Positions 17,408 to 28,155 are shown, counted from the stretch's first letter. The stretch is 64,000 nucleotides of DNA from Streptomyces europaeiscabiei (GCF_036346855.1 NZ_CP107841.1:8994001-9058000), one strand, 5' to 3'. Program-made: numbers and translations. Notes: generated by a model not told the origin, from the letters alone.

Positions 17408-17449
17408 CGGCCGGAGGACGGGCGCGGCGTGGCGCTCGTCCCCCGGCCG
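17408..17449 (-). terminator. Terminator hairpin downstream of the DUF4239 gene
   Basis: CGGCCGGAGGACG pairs with CGTCCCCCGGCCG, 13 positions with one mismatch and a 16-nt loop. It lies just past the stop of the minus-strand gene ending at 17472. Confidence 0.6.
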
Positions 17450-17471
17450 CACGGCCGGGTTCGAGGAACCG

Positions 17472-18236
17472 TCACCCGCCCGCGTTCGGGAACAGGGTCA
17501 GGAACGGATCCGCGGTGGCCGACAGACCCCGGCTGTAGGGCGCGTCGAAGTCCCAGACGAGGAACAACAGGAACGCGATGAGCGCGGAGAACAGGCCGGC
17601 GAGGATCAGCTCGCGGGGCGTACGCCGGATCTGCAGGGCGAACACCATGCCGACCGTCACGACGGCGCCGGTGATCAGGCCGAACCACACCACCCCGGGC
17701 ATCGTCTCGCCGGTGGAGTCGGCGCGGCTGCCGCGTGCGGCGTCGGCCACGGCCACCTGGTCGAGCAGCGGCTGGTAGGCCTGCGCCTCGAAGTCGCTGC
17801 CCGGCTCGTAGTCGGTGACGTCGTGGCGGACGGTCTCGAACAGCTCGGCGCCGCGCTCGGTCACCTCGCCCTTCTCCGCCATGACCTTCCACTCGGTGGA
17901 CACGACGTGGCCGACGTACGCCTCGATGTCGCCGCGGATGCGGTCGCGTACGTCCTCGGGGTACACCCGCACCCGTTCACTGATCTCGTGCAGTGCCTGC
18001 GCCTCCGTCTGGACCTGGTCCTGGGCGACGCTGCGGGCCTCCCAGACGCCGGCGATGGCCAGGCCCAGCACGATGGCGTACACCACGCCGATCATCATGG
18101 TGATGTACTCGATGACGTCCGGGGTCTCGGACGGGTCCTCGTCCGCGGGTGCGGCGTGATGCCGTACTACGGCCACGATGAGGACGACCAGACAGGCCGC
18201 CCCCATCGCGAGGGTGAGAACAAGCCATTCCGACAA
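17472..18236 (-). CDS. DUF4239 (bestrophin-like) membrane protein
   Basis: 254 aa. Two N-terminal membrane helices (about 5-25 and 43-66), a soluble helical domain of about 100 residues (VAQDQVQTEAQALHEISERV onward), then two C-terminal helices (about 180-200 and 210-232). This 2+2 layout is typical of DUF4239, which is distantly related to bestrophin-type anion channels. Function in bacteria is unknown. Only 16 nt separate it from the upstream proline-rich gene, so they form an operon. Confidence 0.8.
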   Translation of the reverse strand: MSEWLVLTLAMGAACLVVLIVAVVRHHAAPADEDPSETPDVIEYITMMIGVVYAIVLGLAIAGVWEARSVAQDQVQTEAQALHEISERVRVYPEDVRDRIRGDIEAYVGHVVSTEWKVMAEKGEVTERGAELFETVRHDVTDYEPGSDFEAQAYQPLLDQVAVADAARGSRADSTGETMPGVVWFGLITGAVVTVGMVFALQIRRTPRELILAGLFSALIAFLLFLVWDFDAPYSRGLSATADPFLTLFPNAGG

Positions 18237-18252
18237 GAGGTTCCTCCAGGGG

Positions 18253-18879
18253 TCAGCGCGGACGCAGTGCTGCGGCGGCGAACACCGCGGGCACGGTGAC
18301 GAGCAGGGCGAGCGAGACGAGGGACGGACCGGAGCGCTTGGTCCCCGAGTGCGACGGGGCCCGGTACGGCGGGTAGCTCACCGGTGTCGGCGAGATCTCG
18401 GGGCGGGTGCTCGGCCTGCGTTTCGGCTTCGGGGTGGGGGTCGGGCGGGGGACGGGCCGGGCCGCCTCGGTGACGGGCGGTGGTGGTGGAGGCGGCGGTG
18501 GCGCGGGCCTCGGGGGCGGGGTGGGTGGCGGCTTCGGAGCGGGCGGGGGGTCCGGAGCGGGATCCGGGGTGGGGGTGGGCTTCGGCGTCGGAGCGGGTGG
18601 GGGGTCCGGGGTGGGCGTCGGCTCCGGTGGGCACGACGGTGTGGGGGTGGGGGTCGGCGGCGGGGTGGTCGGCGGCTCCGGCTCGCAGGAGTCGGTGCCC
18701 CCGATCGCCACGGCGACCGCGCCCGCGCTGTGCGGGCCGACGGTGGCGTACGCGCAGGCGTCGGCGACTGCCGTGCCGCTCGGTGCTCCGGTGAGGAGCC
18801 AGGTCAGTGCGAGCAGGGCCGACAGCCGTAGGGCGAGAGCGGATCGGGTCCGCTGGGGTCCTTGCACGTCGGAGATCAT
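18253..18879 (-). CDS. Secreted proline-rich surface protein with C-terminal anchor
   Basis: 208 aa from the ATG at 18879; this choice leaves an ordinary signal peptide (LSALLALTWLLTGAP, cleavage near TAVADA). A short Cys-containing region (CAYATVGPH ... GGTDSCEPEP) is followed by about 100 residues of Pro/Thr repeats of the PTPTP and PPPP kind, then a C-terminal hydrophobic segment (SLVSLALLVTVPAVFAAAAL) and RPR. The shape is that of a wall-spanning stalk. The enzyme or ligand it displays is not evident. First gene of an operon with the DUF4239 protein. Confidence 0.75.
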   Translation of the reverse strand: MISDVQGPQRTRSALALRLSALLALTWLLTGAPSGTAVADACAYATVGPHSAGAVAVAIGGTDSCEPEPPTTPPPTPTPTPSCPPEPTPTPDPPPAPTPKPTPTPDPAPDPPPAPKPPPTPPPRPAPPPPPPPPPVTEAARPVPRPTPTPKPKRRPSTRPEISPTPVSYPPYRAPSHSGTKRSGPSLVSLALLVTVPAVFAAAALRPR

Positions 18880-19141
18880 CCGTGCTCGCGCGCCCGCGTA
18901 CGCGGGAGCACGGACCGATTGCTCCAAAAGAGGGAAGAACGGGCCCCGAAGGTTTGAGTGCGGTCGCACGATGCTGACCCCGCTTTCGATACCTCCGCAG
19001 GCAGGCGGCGCGAACCGAAGCACAGGCTCCGGAAAGAAAATCGTGCAGCGTTGAACACACCAGCCACTCCCGCCCGTACTTAGGACCAGCAAGCGGCGCA
19101 GTAGGGCGCTGCAACACCCACCGGATACACGGGGAGTTGGA

Positions 19142-20149
19142 ATGAAGACCTCCTGGCGGAGCGCCTCACTCGTAGCGACAGCTGCGGCTGTACTGGTGCT
19201 GACGACGGCGTGCGGTCAGGAACAGGGGTCGACGTCCTCGCAGAACGTGGGCGCCGCTTCCACCCCGACGCTCGGCGCCGGCACCATCGCGGGCACCGGG
19301 ACCGGCACGGCCGGTGTCGGCGCGGCCGGTTCCGACACGTCGGACCAGGCCCAGTCCACCACGGCGGCCTCCGCGGGCCAGCTGACGGTGTGGAACAGCG
19401 ACGAGTACGGCAAGGTCCTCACGGACAGCGCCGGACGCACCCTGTACCGCTTCGACAAGGACTCCTTCGAGCCGCCGAAGACGACCTGTGAGGGCGAGTG
19501 CGCCACCACCTGGCCGCCGGTGCCCGCCTCGGGCGCCACCGCCGCCGAGGGTGTCGACAAGGCTCTGCTCGGCGAGGTCAGCCGTCCCGACGGCACCAAG
19601 CAGCTGACGGTCGGCGGCTGGCCCATGTACTACTTCGCCAAGGACACCAAGGCCGGTGACATCAAGGGCCAGGGCCTCAAGGGCACCTGGTTCGCCTCGG
19701 CCCCCAACGGCAAGAAGGCCTCCACCAAGGGCGGTTCCGGCGGCGGTACGGGCGGCACCGGCGGCACCGGTGGCGAGGCCGTCGAGCAGGCCGGCCTGAC
19801 CACCCGCAACGACGCCAAGCTCGGCGAGATCGTCGTCGACAAGAACGGCATGACGGTCTACCGGTTCCTCAAGGACAAGCAGTGGCCGATGTCCACCAAG
19901 TGCACCGGCGCCTGCCTCGACAAGTGGCCCGTCGTCGCCCCGGTCGACAAGAACGACACCAAGGGCATCCTGCTGAAGGGCTACACGGTCTTCGACCGTC
20001 CTGACGGCTTCAAGCAGCAGACCATCAACTGCATCCCGCTCTACACCTTCGCCAACGACAAGTCGCCCGGCGACACCAACGGCCAGGGTGTCGGCGGCAC
20101 CTGGTTCGCCATCAACGGCGACGGAGAGCCGATCGGCGCGCAGAAGTAA
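19142..20149 (+). CDS. Secreted-repeat lipoprotein (PF03640 type)
   Basis: 335 aa. Lipobox VLTTACG with Cys at about residue 24. After a Thr/Gly-rich linker there are two copies of the secreted-repeat domain (about 80-190 and 218-330), each with the family's GRTLYRF or GMTVYRF, CxGxCxxxWPPV/WPVV and PLYTF/PMYYFAKD ... GDxxGQGxxGTWFA signatures. A Gly/Thr linker (GGTGGTGGTGG) joins them. The likely counterpart in my memory is S. coelicolor SCO0930. The function is unknown; an envelope role is probable. Two strong hairpins follow the gene. Confidence 0.85.
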   Translation: MKTSWRSASLVATAAAVLVLTTACGQEQGSTSSQNVGAASTPTLGAGTIAGTGTGTAGVGAAGSDTSDQAQSTTAASAGQLTVWNSDEYGKVLTDSAGRTLYRFDKDSFEPPKTTCEGECATTWPPVPASGATAAEGVDKALLGEVSRPDGTKQLTVGGWPMYYFAKDTKAGDIKGQGLKGTWFASAPNGKKASTKGGSGGGTGGTGGTGGEAVEQAGLTTRNDAKLGEIVVDKNGMTVYRFLKDKQWPMSTKCTGACLDKWPVVAPVDKNDTKGILLKGYTVFDRPDGFKQQTINCIPLYTFANDKSPGDTNGQGVGGTWFAINGDGEPIGAQK

Positions 20150-20257
20150 GGATCACCTTCCCCAGGGTGGGTCGCCTCGCCACTCACAACACCGCACGCG
20201 GAAGGGAGTGGACGAGAAGAAGAGTGCCGGACGCACCACACCAGCGCGACCGATCCA

Positions 20258-20334
20258 GGTCCGCCCCCTCCGCACCGCACGGAGGGGGCGGACCGCTTGG
20301 TATGCCCGGACACGCGAACAGCGGTGTCCGGGCA
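20258..20334 (+). terminator. Two tandem terminator hairpins after the lipoprotein gene
   Basis: Hairpin 1: 15-bp perfect stem, 20258-20272 with 20280-20294, 7-nt loop. Hairpin 2: 11-bp perfect stem, 20303-20313 with 20324-20334, 10-nt loop. Both lie within 190 nt of the lipoprotein stop codon. Confidence 0.8.
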
Positions 20335-20345
20335 CAGGCGTTGCC

Positions 20346-20421
20346 GGGGCGGCGGTAACGTCCGGGGTCGAACAGGGATGGTCGGGGCGGCGGTAACGTC
20401 CGGGGTCGAACAGGCATGGTC
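20346..20421. repeat. 38-bp direct tandem duplication upstream of the methyltransferase
   Basis: 20346-20383 and 20384-20421 differ at one position; each contains GGTAACGTCCGGGGTCGAAC. A third copy starts (GGGGCG) and stops. It is in the upstream region of the TTA-containing methyltransferase, between the lipoprotein terminators and the probable promoter. A regulator-binding role is possible. Confidence 0.85.
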
Positions 20422-20567
20422 GGGGCGATGGTTGGGCATGTGCCATCGGCAGTGGACTTGAACGGACGGTCAATTTCCGTTTTCGCTCGCTCCTTCGGCG
20501 GGCGATCAGTAGCCTCAGCTCGAACACCGGATCGCCTACGCCACCCCCGACGCGTTGGAGAACACAG

Positions 20568-21380
20568 ATGGAGCGTCCCGCCTGGGCGCCGCGGAGCATC
20601 GACATCTCGATGCCGTCCGTGGCGCGCATGCACGACTACTACCTGGGCGGTTCGCACAACTTCGAGGTCGACCGGGAAGCGGCCCGAAGGGCCATGGAGT
20701 TCGTGCCGGGCCTGCCCAAGATCATGCAGGCGAACCGGGCGTTCATGCGCCGAGCCGTGCGGTATGCCGCCGGCTCGGGCATCACCCAGTTCCTGGACAT
20801 CGGATCCGGGATCCCCACCTTCGGAAACGTGCACGAAGTCGCCCAGGACGCCAGCCCCGGCGCCCGGGTCGTCCACGTGGATCACGACCCGGTGGCCGTA
20901 GCACACAGCCAGGCGGTTCTGGAGGGGAACGACGACGCGGACGTGATCGCGGCCGACCTCCGCAAGCCCCTCGACATCCTCACGAGCCCCCACGTCGAGC
21001 GACTGATCGACCTGAACCGGCCGGTCGCCCTGCTCCTGGTTGCCATACTGCACTTCGTGGAGGACACGGACGACCCGTACGGAGCGGTGGCCGAGCTGCG
21101 CGACGCGCTCGCGCCCGGCAGCTTACTCGTCGTCTCGCACACCTCCTACGAGGGAATTCCGCTCCCCCGGGAGCGGGTCGAGGGCGCGGTGGACGTGTAC
21201 AAGGACATTCACAATCCGCTGATCATGCGCTCTCGAGGTGAGATCGCGCGGTTCTTCGAGGGGTACGACATGGTGGAACCCGGACTGGTGCCGATGGCGA
21301 AGTGGCGGCCCGACACGGCTCCCGACGACGAGGATCCGTACGCCTTCTCGGGGTTCGCCGGCGTGGGGACCAAGGCGTGA
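20568..21380 (+). CDS. SAM-dependent methyltransferase, DUF574 family, with TTA codon
   Basis: 270 aa. DUF574 proteins are an actinomycete-specific group with a Rossmann methyltransferase fold. The family's opening SVARMHDYYLGGSHNFEVDREAA is present at about 16-38. The SAM-binding loop is FLDIGSGIPT (about 75-84), with VVHVDHDPVAVAHS for the ribose acid and IAADLRKP downstream. The methyl acceptor is unknown. Leu186 is encoded by TTA (21123-21125), so translation should depend on the bldA tRNA. GGAGAACACAG precedes the ATG. Its stop codon overlaps the start of the c-di-GMP gene, so the two are translationally coupled. Confidence 0.88.
   Translation: MERPAWAPRSIDISMPSVARMHDYYLGGSHNFEVDREAARRAMEFVPGLPKIMQANRAFMRRAVRYAAGSGITQFLDIGSGIPTFGNVHEVAQDASPGARVVHVDHDPVAVAHSQAVLEGNDDADVIAADLRKPLDILTSPHVERLIDLNRPVALLLVAILHFVEDTDDPYGAVAELRDALAPGSLLVVSHTSYEGIPLPRERVEGAVDVYKDIHNPLIMRSRGEIARFFEGYDMVEPGLVPMAKWRPDTAPDDEDPYAFSGFAGVGTKA
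21123..21125 (+). promoter_or_regulatory. In-frame TTA leucine codon (bldA target)
   Basis: TTA is very rare in Streptomyces coding DNA and is read only by the bldA tRNA, which matures late in growth. It lies at codon 186 of the methyltransferase and upstream of the coupled GGDEF-EAL gene, so both could be limited by bldA. Confidence 0.8.
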
Positions 21381-23521
21381 GGGCGGAGCCGGACGGGCCG
21401 GAGGACAGACTCCGCCGGTTCGCGACGATCTGGAGCCGCGCGGTCTTCCCCGCCACCTCCACGTCGCTGACCCGGCCCGAGTTCGAGGAACAGCTGCTGC
21501 CGCTGGCCCGCAGGCTGAGCGAGGCGCTGCTCGCCAGGACGTACGACGCCGAGGCGGCCAAGGCCGTCGGCGCCGCCCTCGTCGAGGCGCACTGCACCGA
21601 ACCCGAGGCGCTCGGCCGGACGCTGGACTGCGTAGACGCCTATCTGGTGCTCTACTGCGGCGGCGACGGGCCCCAGGAGGATCTGCGGGCCCGCGCCGCA
21701 CGGCTGCAGTCCGCGATGGCCGCCGGATTCGCCGAGGCGCTGCGGCAGCGGACACTGGCCGAGCAGGAGGCGATCGCCCGTGCGGCGCTGGAGGCCCAGG
21801 GCGCGGTCGCGCTGGCGCTGCACGCGACCGAGGCCCGTTTCCGCGCGGTGTTCGAGGGCGCCGCCATAGGCATCGGCATCGCCGACCTCGAAGGCAACAT
21901 CCTCCAGGTCAACGGCGCGCTACAACGCATGTTCGGGGTCACCGAGCAGACGATGCGCGGGCGCCGCGTCCCGGAGTGGAAACACCCCGAGGACGCGCCC
22001 CAGGTGTGGCGCCTCTACGAGGAGCTGGTCCGCGGCGACCGCGAGCACTACCACACCGAAAAGGCGTTCCACCGACCGGACGGAACGGTCCTGTGGACCA
22101 ACCTGACGGTGTCCCTGCTGCGGGACGCGGACGGCCGGCCCCAGTACCAGCTGGCCCTCATGGAGGACACCACCGAGCGCCGGCTGCTCAACCTCCGCCT
22201 CCGCTACGAGGCCACGCACGACGCGCTCACCGGACTGCCCAACCGCACCCTGTTCTTCGAGCGCCTGGAGAAGGCTCTCGCCGCGGGCGACGGCCAGCGC
22301 TTCGGCCTCTGCTACCTCGACCTCGACGGCTTCAAGACCATCAACGACAGCCTCGGCCACGCGGCCGGGGACCGGCTGCTCGTCGAGGTCGCCGACCGGC
22401 TGCAGTCCTGCGCGACCGCGCCCGGCGAGATGGTCGCCCGGCTCGGCGGTGATGAGTTCGTGGCGCTGACCACCGGCGCCGACACCGAACGCGAGGTCGA
22501 CGAACTCGCCGACCGCATCATGAACGCGCTGGTCACCCCGGTCCGCATCGAAGGCCGGGAGCTGCTGGTCCGTGGCAGCATCGGCATCGTCGAGGGACCG
22601 GCGGGGGAGCGCGGCCCGGCGGAGGTGCTGCGCAGCGCCGACATCACGATGTACCGGGCCAAGTCGGCGGGCGGCAACCGCTACGAGATGGCCGACGCGG
22701 AGGCCGACGCGCGCGCGATCACCCGGCACGGGCTGACCACCGCCCTGCCCGCGGCCCTGGACCGGGGCGAGTTCTTCATCGAGTACCAGCCGCTGGTCCA
22801 TCTCGGTGACGGGACCGTGCGCGGTGCAGAGGCCCTGGTCCGCTGGCTGCACCCGCAGCACGGAGTCCTCGGCCCCGACCGCTTCATCCCGCTCGCCGAG
22901 CGCACCGGCCTGATCGTGCCGCTCGGCCGCTGGGTCCTGGAGCAGTCGGTGCGGCAGGCCCGCGCGTGGCAGGAACGGCACGGCGGCACGGGAGCGGGCG
23001 GCCCGCTGCGCGTCAACGTCAACCTCTCCCCGTGTCAGCTGACCCACCCCGGGCTGGTCCAGGACACGGTGGACATCCTGGAGCGCGCCGGGCTCCAACC
23101 GGACGCCCTCTGCCTGGAGGTCACCGAGTCCGCCCTGATCGGCGCCGACGACGACCTGCTCAAACCCCTGCGCAGACTTTCCGAGATGGGCGTCGACATC
23201 GCCCTCGACGACTTCGGCACCGGCTACTCCAACCTCGCCAACCTCCGCCGGCTGCCGGTCCGTGTCCTGAAGCTGGACCGGTCCTTCACCCAGAGCATGC
23301 AGCAGTTCCCGGCCGACCCCGTCGACCTGAAGATCGTCGAGGGGATCGTCTCCCTCGCCCACAGCCTCGACCTCGCGGTCACCGTCGAGGGCGTCGAAAC
23401 CGGCGCTCAGGCCGAACAGCTGCGGATACTGGGCTGCGACACGGCCCAGGGCTGGTACTACGCCCGCCCGGGCCCGCCCGAGCGGCTGCACGAACTGGCG
23501 CTGGTGGACGCGACGGGATAG
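21377..23521 (+). CDS. rmdA: PAS-GGDEF-EAL cyclic-di-GMP enzyme, RmdA-like
   Basis: 714 aa from the GTG at 21377, whose GTGA overlaps the upstream stop. A helical N-terminal sensor region at about 1-140 is followed by PAS (about 150-270; ATEARFRAVFEGAAIGIG), GGDEF (about 280-440) and EAL (about 455-710). LGGDEF is intact near residue 355 but lacks the usual RxxD inhibitory site just before it. EAL residues are complete: GAEALVRW, LEVTES, DDFGTGYSN, KLDRS and VEGVET. Both synthesis and hydrolysis of c-di-GMP are therefore possible. Domain order and neighbours match S. coelicolor RmdA (SCO0928 by memory), which affects development. No membrane helices. Confidence 0.85.
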   Translation: MRAEPDGPEDRLRRFATIWSRAVFPATSTSLTRPEFEEQLLPLARRLSEALLARTYDAEAAKAVGAALVEAHCTEPEALGRTLDCVDAYLVLYCGGDGPQEDLRARAARLQSAMAAGFAEALRQRTLAEQEAIARAALEAQGAVALALHATEARFRAVFEGAAIGIGIADLEGNILQVNGALQRMFGVTEQTMRGRRVPEWKHPEDAPQVWRLYEELVRGDREHYHTEKAFHRPDGTVLWTNLTVSLLRDADGRPQYQLALMEDTTERRLLNLRLRYEATHDALTGLPNRTLFFERLEKALAAGDGQRFGLCYLDLDGFKTINDSLGHAAGDRLLVEVADRLQSCATAPGEMVARLGGDEFVALTTGADTEREVDELADRIMNALVTPVRIEGRELLVRGSIGIVEGPAGERGPAEVLRSADITMYRAKSAGGNRYEMADAEADARAITRHGLTTALPAALDRGEFFIEYQPLVHLGDGTVRGAEALVRWLHPQHGVLGPDRFIPLAERTGLIVPLGRWVLEQSVRQARAWQERHGGTGAGGPLRVNVNLSPCQLTHPGLVQDTVDILERAGLQPDALCLEVTESALIGADDDLLKPLRRLSEMGVDIALDDFGTGYSNLANLRRLPVRVLKLDRSFTQSMQQFPADPVDLKIVEGIVSLAHSLDLAVTVEGVETGAQAEQLRILGCDTAQGWYYARPGPPERLHELALVDATG

Positions 23522-23561
23522 GGGTTCCCTTCACAGCCGCCGGGGCGTGCGGCGCGCCCTA

Positions 23562-23582
23562 AGGGGCGCGGGGAACTACGCG
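23562..23582 (-). repeat. Dispersed intergenic repeat, copy C (inverted)
   Basis: AGGGGCGCGGGGAACTACGC plus G, on the minus strand, preceded by a GCGCCCTAAGGGGCGC stem. It lies between the convergent rmdA-like and LysR genes and probably terminates one or both. Confidence 0.75.
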
Positions 23583-23656
23583 ACCAGCCACAGCGCACCC
23601 GCAGTCCCGAAACGGCGCGCAGACCAATGGCGCGCCCGGGACCAACAAGCCCGCCT

Positions 23657-24541
23657 TCATCGCTCGACCAACATCCGCTGCAACTCCCGCGCGGCCCTGG
23701 GCGGAGCCACATCGCTGCGGTGGGCCAGGGCGATCGTGCGGTGCAGGCCGGGCCGGGCCAGCGGGGTGACCCGCAGGCCCCGGCCGGAGCGGGTGGCGAC
23801 CATACGGGGGACGACGGCGACGCCGAGGCCGGCCCGGACGAAGCCCAGCACCGCGTCCATCTCACCGCCCTCCACCGCGAAGTCCGGCTCGAAGCCGGCG
23901 GAGCGGCATGCGGCCACCGTGAGTTCGCGCAGGTCGTAGCCGTGGCGGAACATGACAAGACGCTCGCCCTCCAGGTCGGGGACGCGGACGGTACGGCGGC
24001 CGTTGCCGGGCCTCGGTTCGTCCGGGGAGGAGACCACGACCAGGTCCTCGCGCAGCAGCTCCACCGTGGTCAGAGCGGGGGAGGGCGTGGGGAGGGGCAG
24101 GACGACCAGGGCCAGGTCGAGGGCGCCCCGGGCCAGCTGCCGTACGAGGTCGTGCGAGCCGCCCTCCTCGATCAGCAGCCGGATGCCGGGATAGCGGTCG
24201 TGGAAGGCGCGCAGCACGTCCGGAAGCAGACCCGTGCACAGGCTCGGGGTCGCGCCGAGCCGGACCCGGCCCCGGCGCAGCTGGACCAGCTCCTGCACCT
24301 CGTGCCGGGCGGTGTCCGTGTCCGCGAGGATGCGGCGGGCCAGCGGCAGCAGCGCCTCACCGGCGTCGGTGAGGGTGATGTTGCCGCGCGCCCGCCGGAA
24401 GAGGTCCGCCCCCAACTCCCGTTCCAGCGCCTTGATCTGCTGCGAGAGCGACGGCTGCGCCACATGGACCAGCTCGGCGGCCCGGGTGAAATGCCTGGTC
24501 TCCGCCACCGCCACGAAGTACTGGAGCTGCTGGAACTGCAT
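23657..24541 (-). CDS. LysR-family regulator, divergent from sdhCAB
   Basis: 294 aa, full length. Winged HTH at about 1-60 (QQLQYFVAVAETRHFTRAA ... VAQPSLSQQIKALE), then a periplasmic-binding-protein-like effector domain (VRLGATPSLCTGLLP onward; VEGGEMDAVLGFVRAGLGVAVVP near the hinge). It is transcribed away from the succinate dehydrogenase operon, the usual arrangement for a LysR regulator of its neighbour, and a fitting inverted repeat lies between them. The likely effector is a dicarboxylate or related metabolite, which is inference only. Confidence 0.9.
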   Translation of the reverse strand: MQFQQLQYFVAVAETRHFTRAAELVHVAQPSLSQQIKALERELGADLFRRARGNITLTDAGEALLPLARRILADTDTARHEVQELVQLRRGRVRLGATPSLCTGLLPDVLRAFHDRYPGIRLLIEEGGSHDLVRQLARGALDLALVVLPLPTPSPALTTVELLREDLVVVSSPDEPRPGNGRRTVRVPDLEGERLVMFRHGYDLRELTVAACRSAGFEPDFAVEGGEMDAVLGFVRAGLGVAVVPRMVATRSGRGLRVTPLARPGLHRTIALAHRSDVAPPRAARELQRMLVER

Positions 24542-24558
24542 CCCGCCACGATACGGGA

Positions 24559-24577
24559 CGATAGTTTCCAGCTATCG
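24559..24577. promoter_or_regulatory. LysR-type operator between the LysR gene and sdhC
   Basis: CGATAG-N7-CTATCG, a perfect inverted repeat containing the T-N11-A core of LysR sites. It is 17 bp from the LysR start and about 20 bp upstream of the sdhC -35 box, the expected place for auto- and cross-regulation. Confidence 0.75.
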
Positions 24578-24596
24578 AATCGAGCTGTTTCATGTC

Positions 24597-24627
24597 TTGG
24601 ACCGATGGGGTGATGTCGCTCTAGCGT
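24597..24627 (+). promoter_or_regulatory. Candidate sdhC promoter, leaderless
   Basis: TTGGAC (24597-24602) and TAGCGT (24622-24627), spacing 19. Transcription would start at or next to the ATG at 24635. No Shine-Dalgarno sequence precedes that ATG, consistent with a leaderless mRNA. Confidence 0.4.
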
Positions 24628-24634
24628 CGGGGGC

Positions 24635-25369
24635 ATGGCTCTGGCAACGCGGACGGAACGGGCGGCACAGCCGGAACGGTCGGAACGAAAGCCGTCCCTG
24701 GCGCGCTCGGTGTGGGACAGCTCCCTCGGCAAGAAGACGGTGATGGCCGTCAGCGGACTGATCATGCTGGCGTACCTGGTCGCCCACATGCTCGGCAACC
24801 TCAAGATTTTCTTCGGCTCGGACGAGTTCAACGGATACGCGCACTGGCTGCGCACCCTCGGCGAGCCCTTCCTGCATCACGAGTGGGCCCTGTGGATCGT
24901 CCGCGTGGTCCTCGTCGTCGCGGTCGTCGCCCACGCCACGGCCGCCTACCAGCTCAGCCGCCGCGACATCAGGGCCCGGCCGGACAAGTACGTCCACAAG
25001 AAGCGCCGCGCGAGCTACGCGACCCGCACCATGCGCTGGGGCGGCGTCATCCTCGGCCTCTTCATCGTCTGGCACATCCTCGACCTGACCACCGGCACCG
25101 TCCACCCGAACGGCTTCGAGGCCGGACACCCGTACCAGAACGTCATCGACACCTTCTCCACCTGGTACGGCAACGTCATCTACATCGTCGCGGTGCTCGC
25201 CCTCGGCCTGCACATCCGGCACGGCTTCTGGAGCGCCGCACAGACCCTCGGCGCCGGCAGCCGTACCCGCGACCGCGCCCTGAGGACCACCGCGAACGCC
25301 CTGGCCCTGGTGCTGACCCTGGGCTTCGTCTCCGTACCCCTCGCCGTCATGACCGGAGTGGTGAGCTGA
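24635..25369 (+). CDS. sdhC: Succinate dehydrogenase/fumarate reductase cytochrome b subunit
   Basis: 244 aa, five predicted membrane helices (about 33-55, 85-110, 130-150, 178-198 and 215-240), the single-subunit B-type anchor (b558 family) seen in Bacillus. Conserved His in [24 protein letters not shown] and LGLHIRHG are candidates for the two haems. It anchors SdhAB and passes electrons to menaquinone. First gene of sdhCAB; the next ATG is 2 nt after its stop. Confidence 0.92.
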   Translation: MALATRTERAAQPERSERKPSLARSVWDSSLGKKTVMAVSGLIMLAYLVAHMLGNLKIFFGSDEFNGYAHWLRTLGEPFLHHEWALWIVRVVLVVAVVAHATAAYQLSRRDIRARPDKYVHKKRRASYATRTMRWGGVILGLFIVWHILDLTTGTVHPNGFEAGHPYQNVIDTFSTWYGNVIYIVAVLALGLHIRHGFWSAAQTLGAGSRTRDRALRTTANALALVLTLGFVSVPLAVMTGVVS

Positions 25370-25371
25370 AC

Positions 25372-27326
<1,955 letters not shown>

Positions 27327-27330
<4 letters not shown>

Positions 27331-28076
27331 AGCTCACCCTGCGCGTATGGCGGCAGCGGGCCGCCGACGCCGACGGCGCCATGTCCACGTACGAGGTGGA
27401 CGGCATCTCGCCCGACATGTCCTTCCTGGAGATGCTCGACACGCTCAACGAGGAACTCATCCTGCGCGGTGAGGACCCGGTGGCCTTCGACCACGACTGC
27501 CGCGAGGGGATCTGCGGGGCGTGCTCGCTGGTCATCAACGGGGACGCGCACGGGCCGGAGCGGACGACGACCTGTCAGCTGCACATGCGGTCCTTCGCGG
27601 ACGGCGACACGATCGACGTGGAGCCGTGGCGGGCGTCGGCGTTCCCGGTGATCAAGGACCTCGTGGTGGACCGGACGGCGTTCGACCGGATCATCCAGGC
27701 CGGTGGGTACATCACGGCGCCGACCGGGGCCGCGCCGGAGGCGCATGCCACGGCCGTTCCGAAGCCGGACGCGGACTTCGCGTTCGAGCACGCGGAGTGC
27801 ATCGGGTGCGGGGCCTGTGTGGCCGCGTGTCCCAACGGGGCGGCGATGCTGTTCACCTCGGCCAAGATCAACCATCTGAACGTGCTGCCGCAGGGGGCGC
27901 CCGAGCGGGAGACGCGGGTGCTGGACATGGTGGAACAGATGGACGAGGAGGGGTTCGGGGGGTGCACGTTGGCCGGCGAGTGCGCGACCGCTTGCCCCAA
28001 GGGGATTCCGCTGGTGTCCATCACCGGCATGAACAAGGAGTGGCTGCGGGCTGCCCGTAGGGCCGGGAAGCGGTAG
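27327..28076 (+). CDS. sdhB: Succinate dehydrogenase iron-sulfur subunit
   Basis: 249 aa. The 2Fe-2S domain has [14 protein letters not shown] plus a distal Cys in TTTCQLH (about 58-90). The 4Fe-4S motif is [14 protein letters not shown] (about 158-171), and the 3Fe-4S cluster uses the later Cys in [18 protein letters not shown]. It carries electrons from SdhA FAD to the SdhC haems. Overlaps sdhA by 4 nt, so translation is coupled. This is likely the second of two SDH sets known in Streptomyces, from memory of SCO0922-SCO0924. Confidence 0.95.
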
Positions 28077-28125
28077 CGCCGTAGGTGGCCTGTTGTATTC
28101 GGGCTGCGGGATCGTTGTGGCTGGT

Positions 28126-28155
28126 CGCGCAGTTCCCCGCGCCCCTTTGGGGCGC
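28126..28155 (+). terminator. Dispersed repeat copy D with hairpin after sdhB
   Basis: GCGCAGTTCCCCGCGCCCC inside 28126-28146, overlapping a 7-bp GCGCCCC-TTT-GGGGCGC hairpin (28139-28155). It sits between sdhB and the convergent HEAT-repeat gene. Confidence 0.7.

Noticed and set aside
19739..19790. Gly/Thr repeat in the lipoprotein as a possible frameshift or phase-variable tract
   Set aside because: Units are in-frame codons that make a linker between two domains; the reading frame is intact on both sides.
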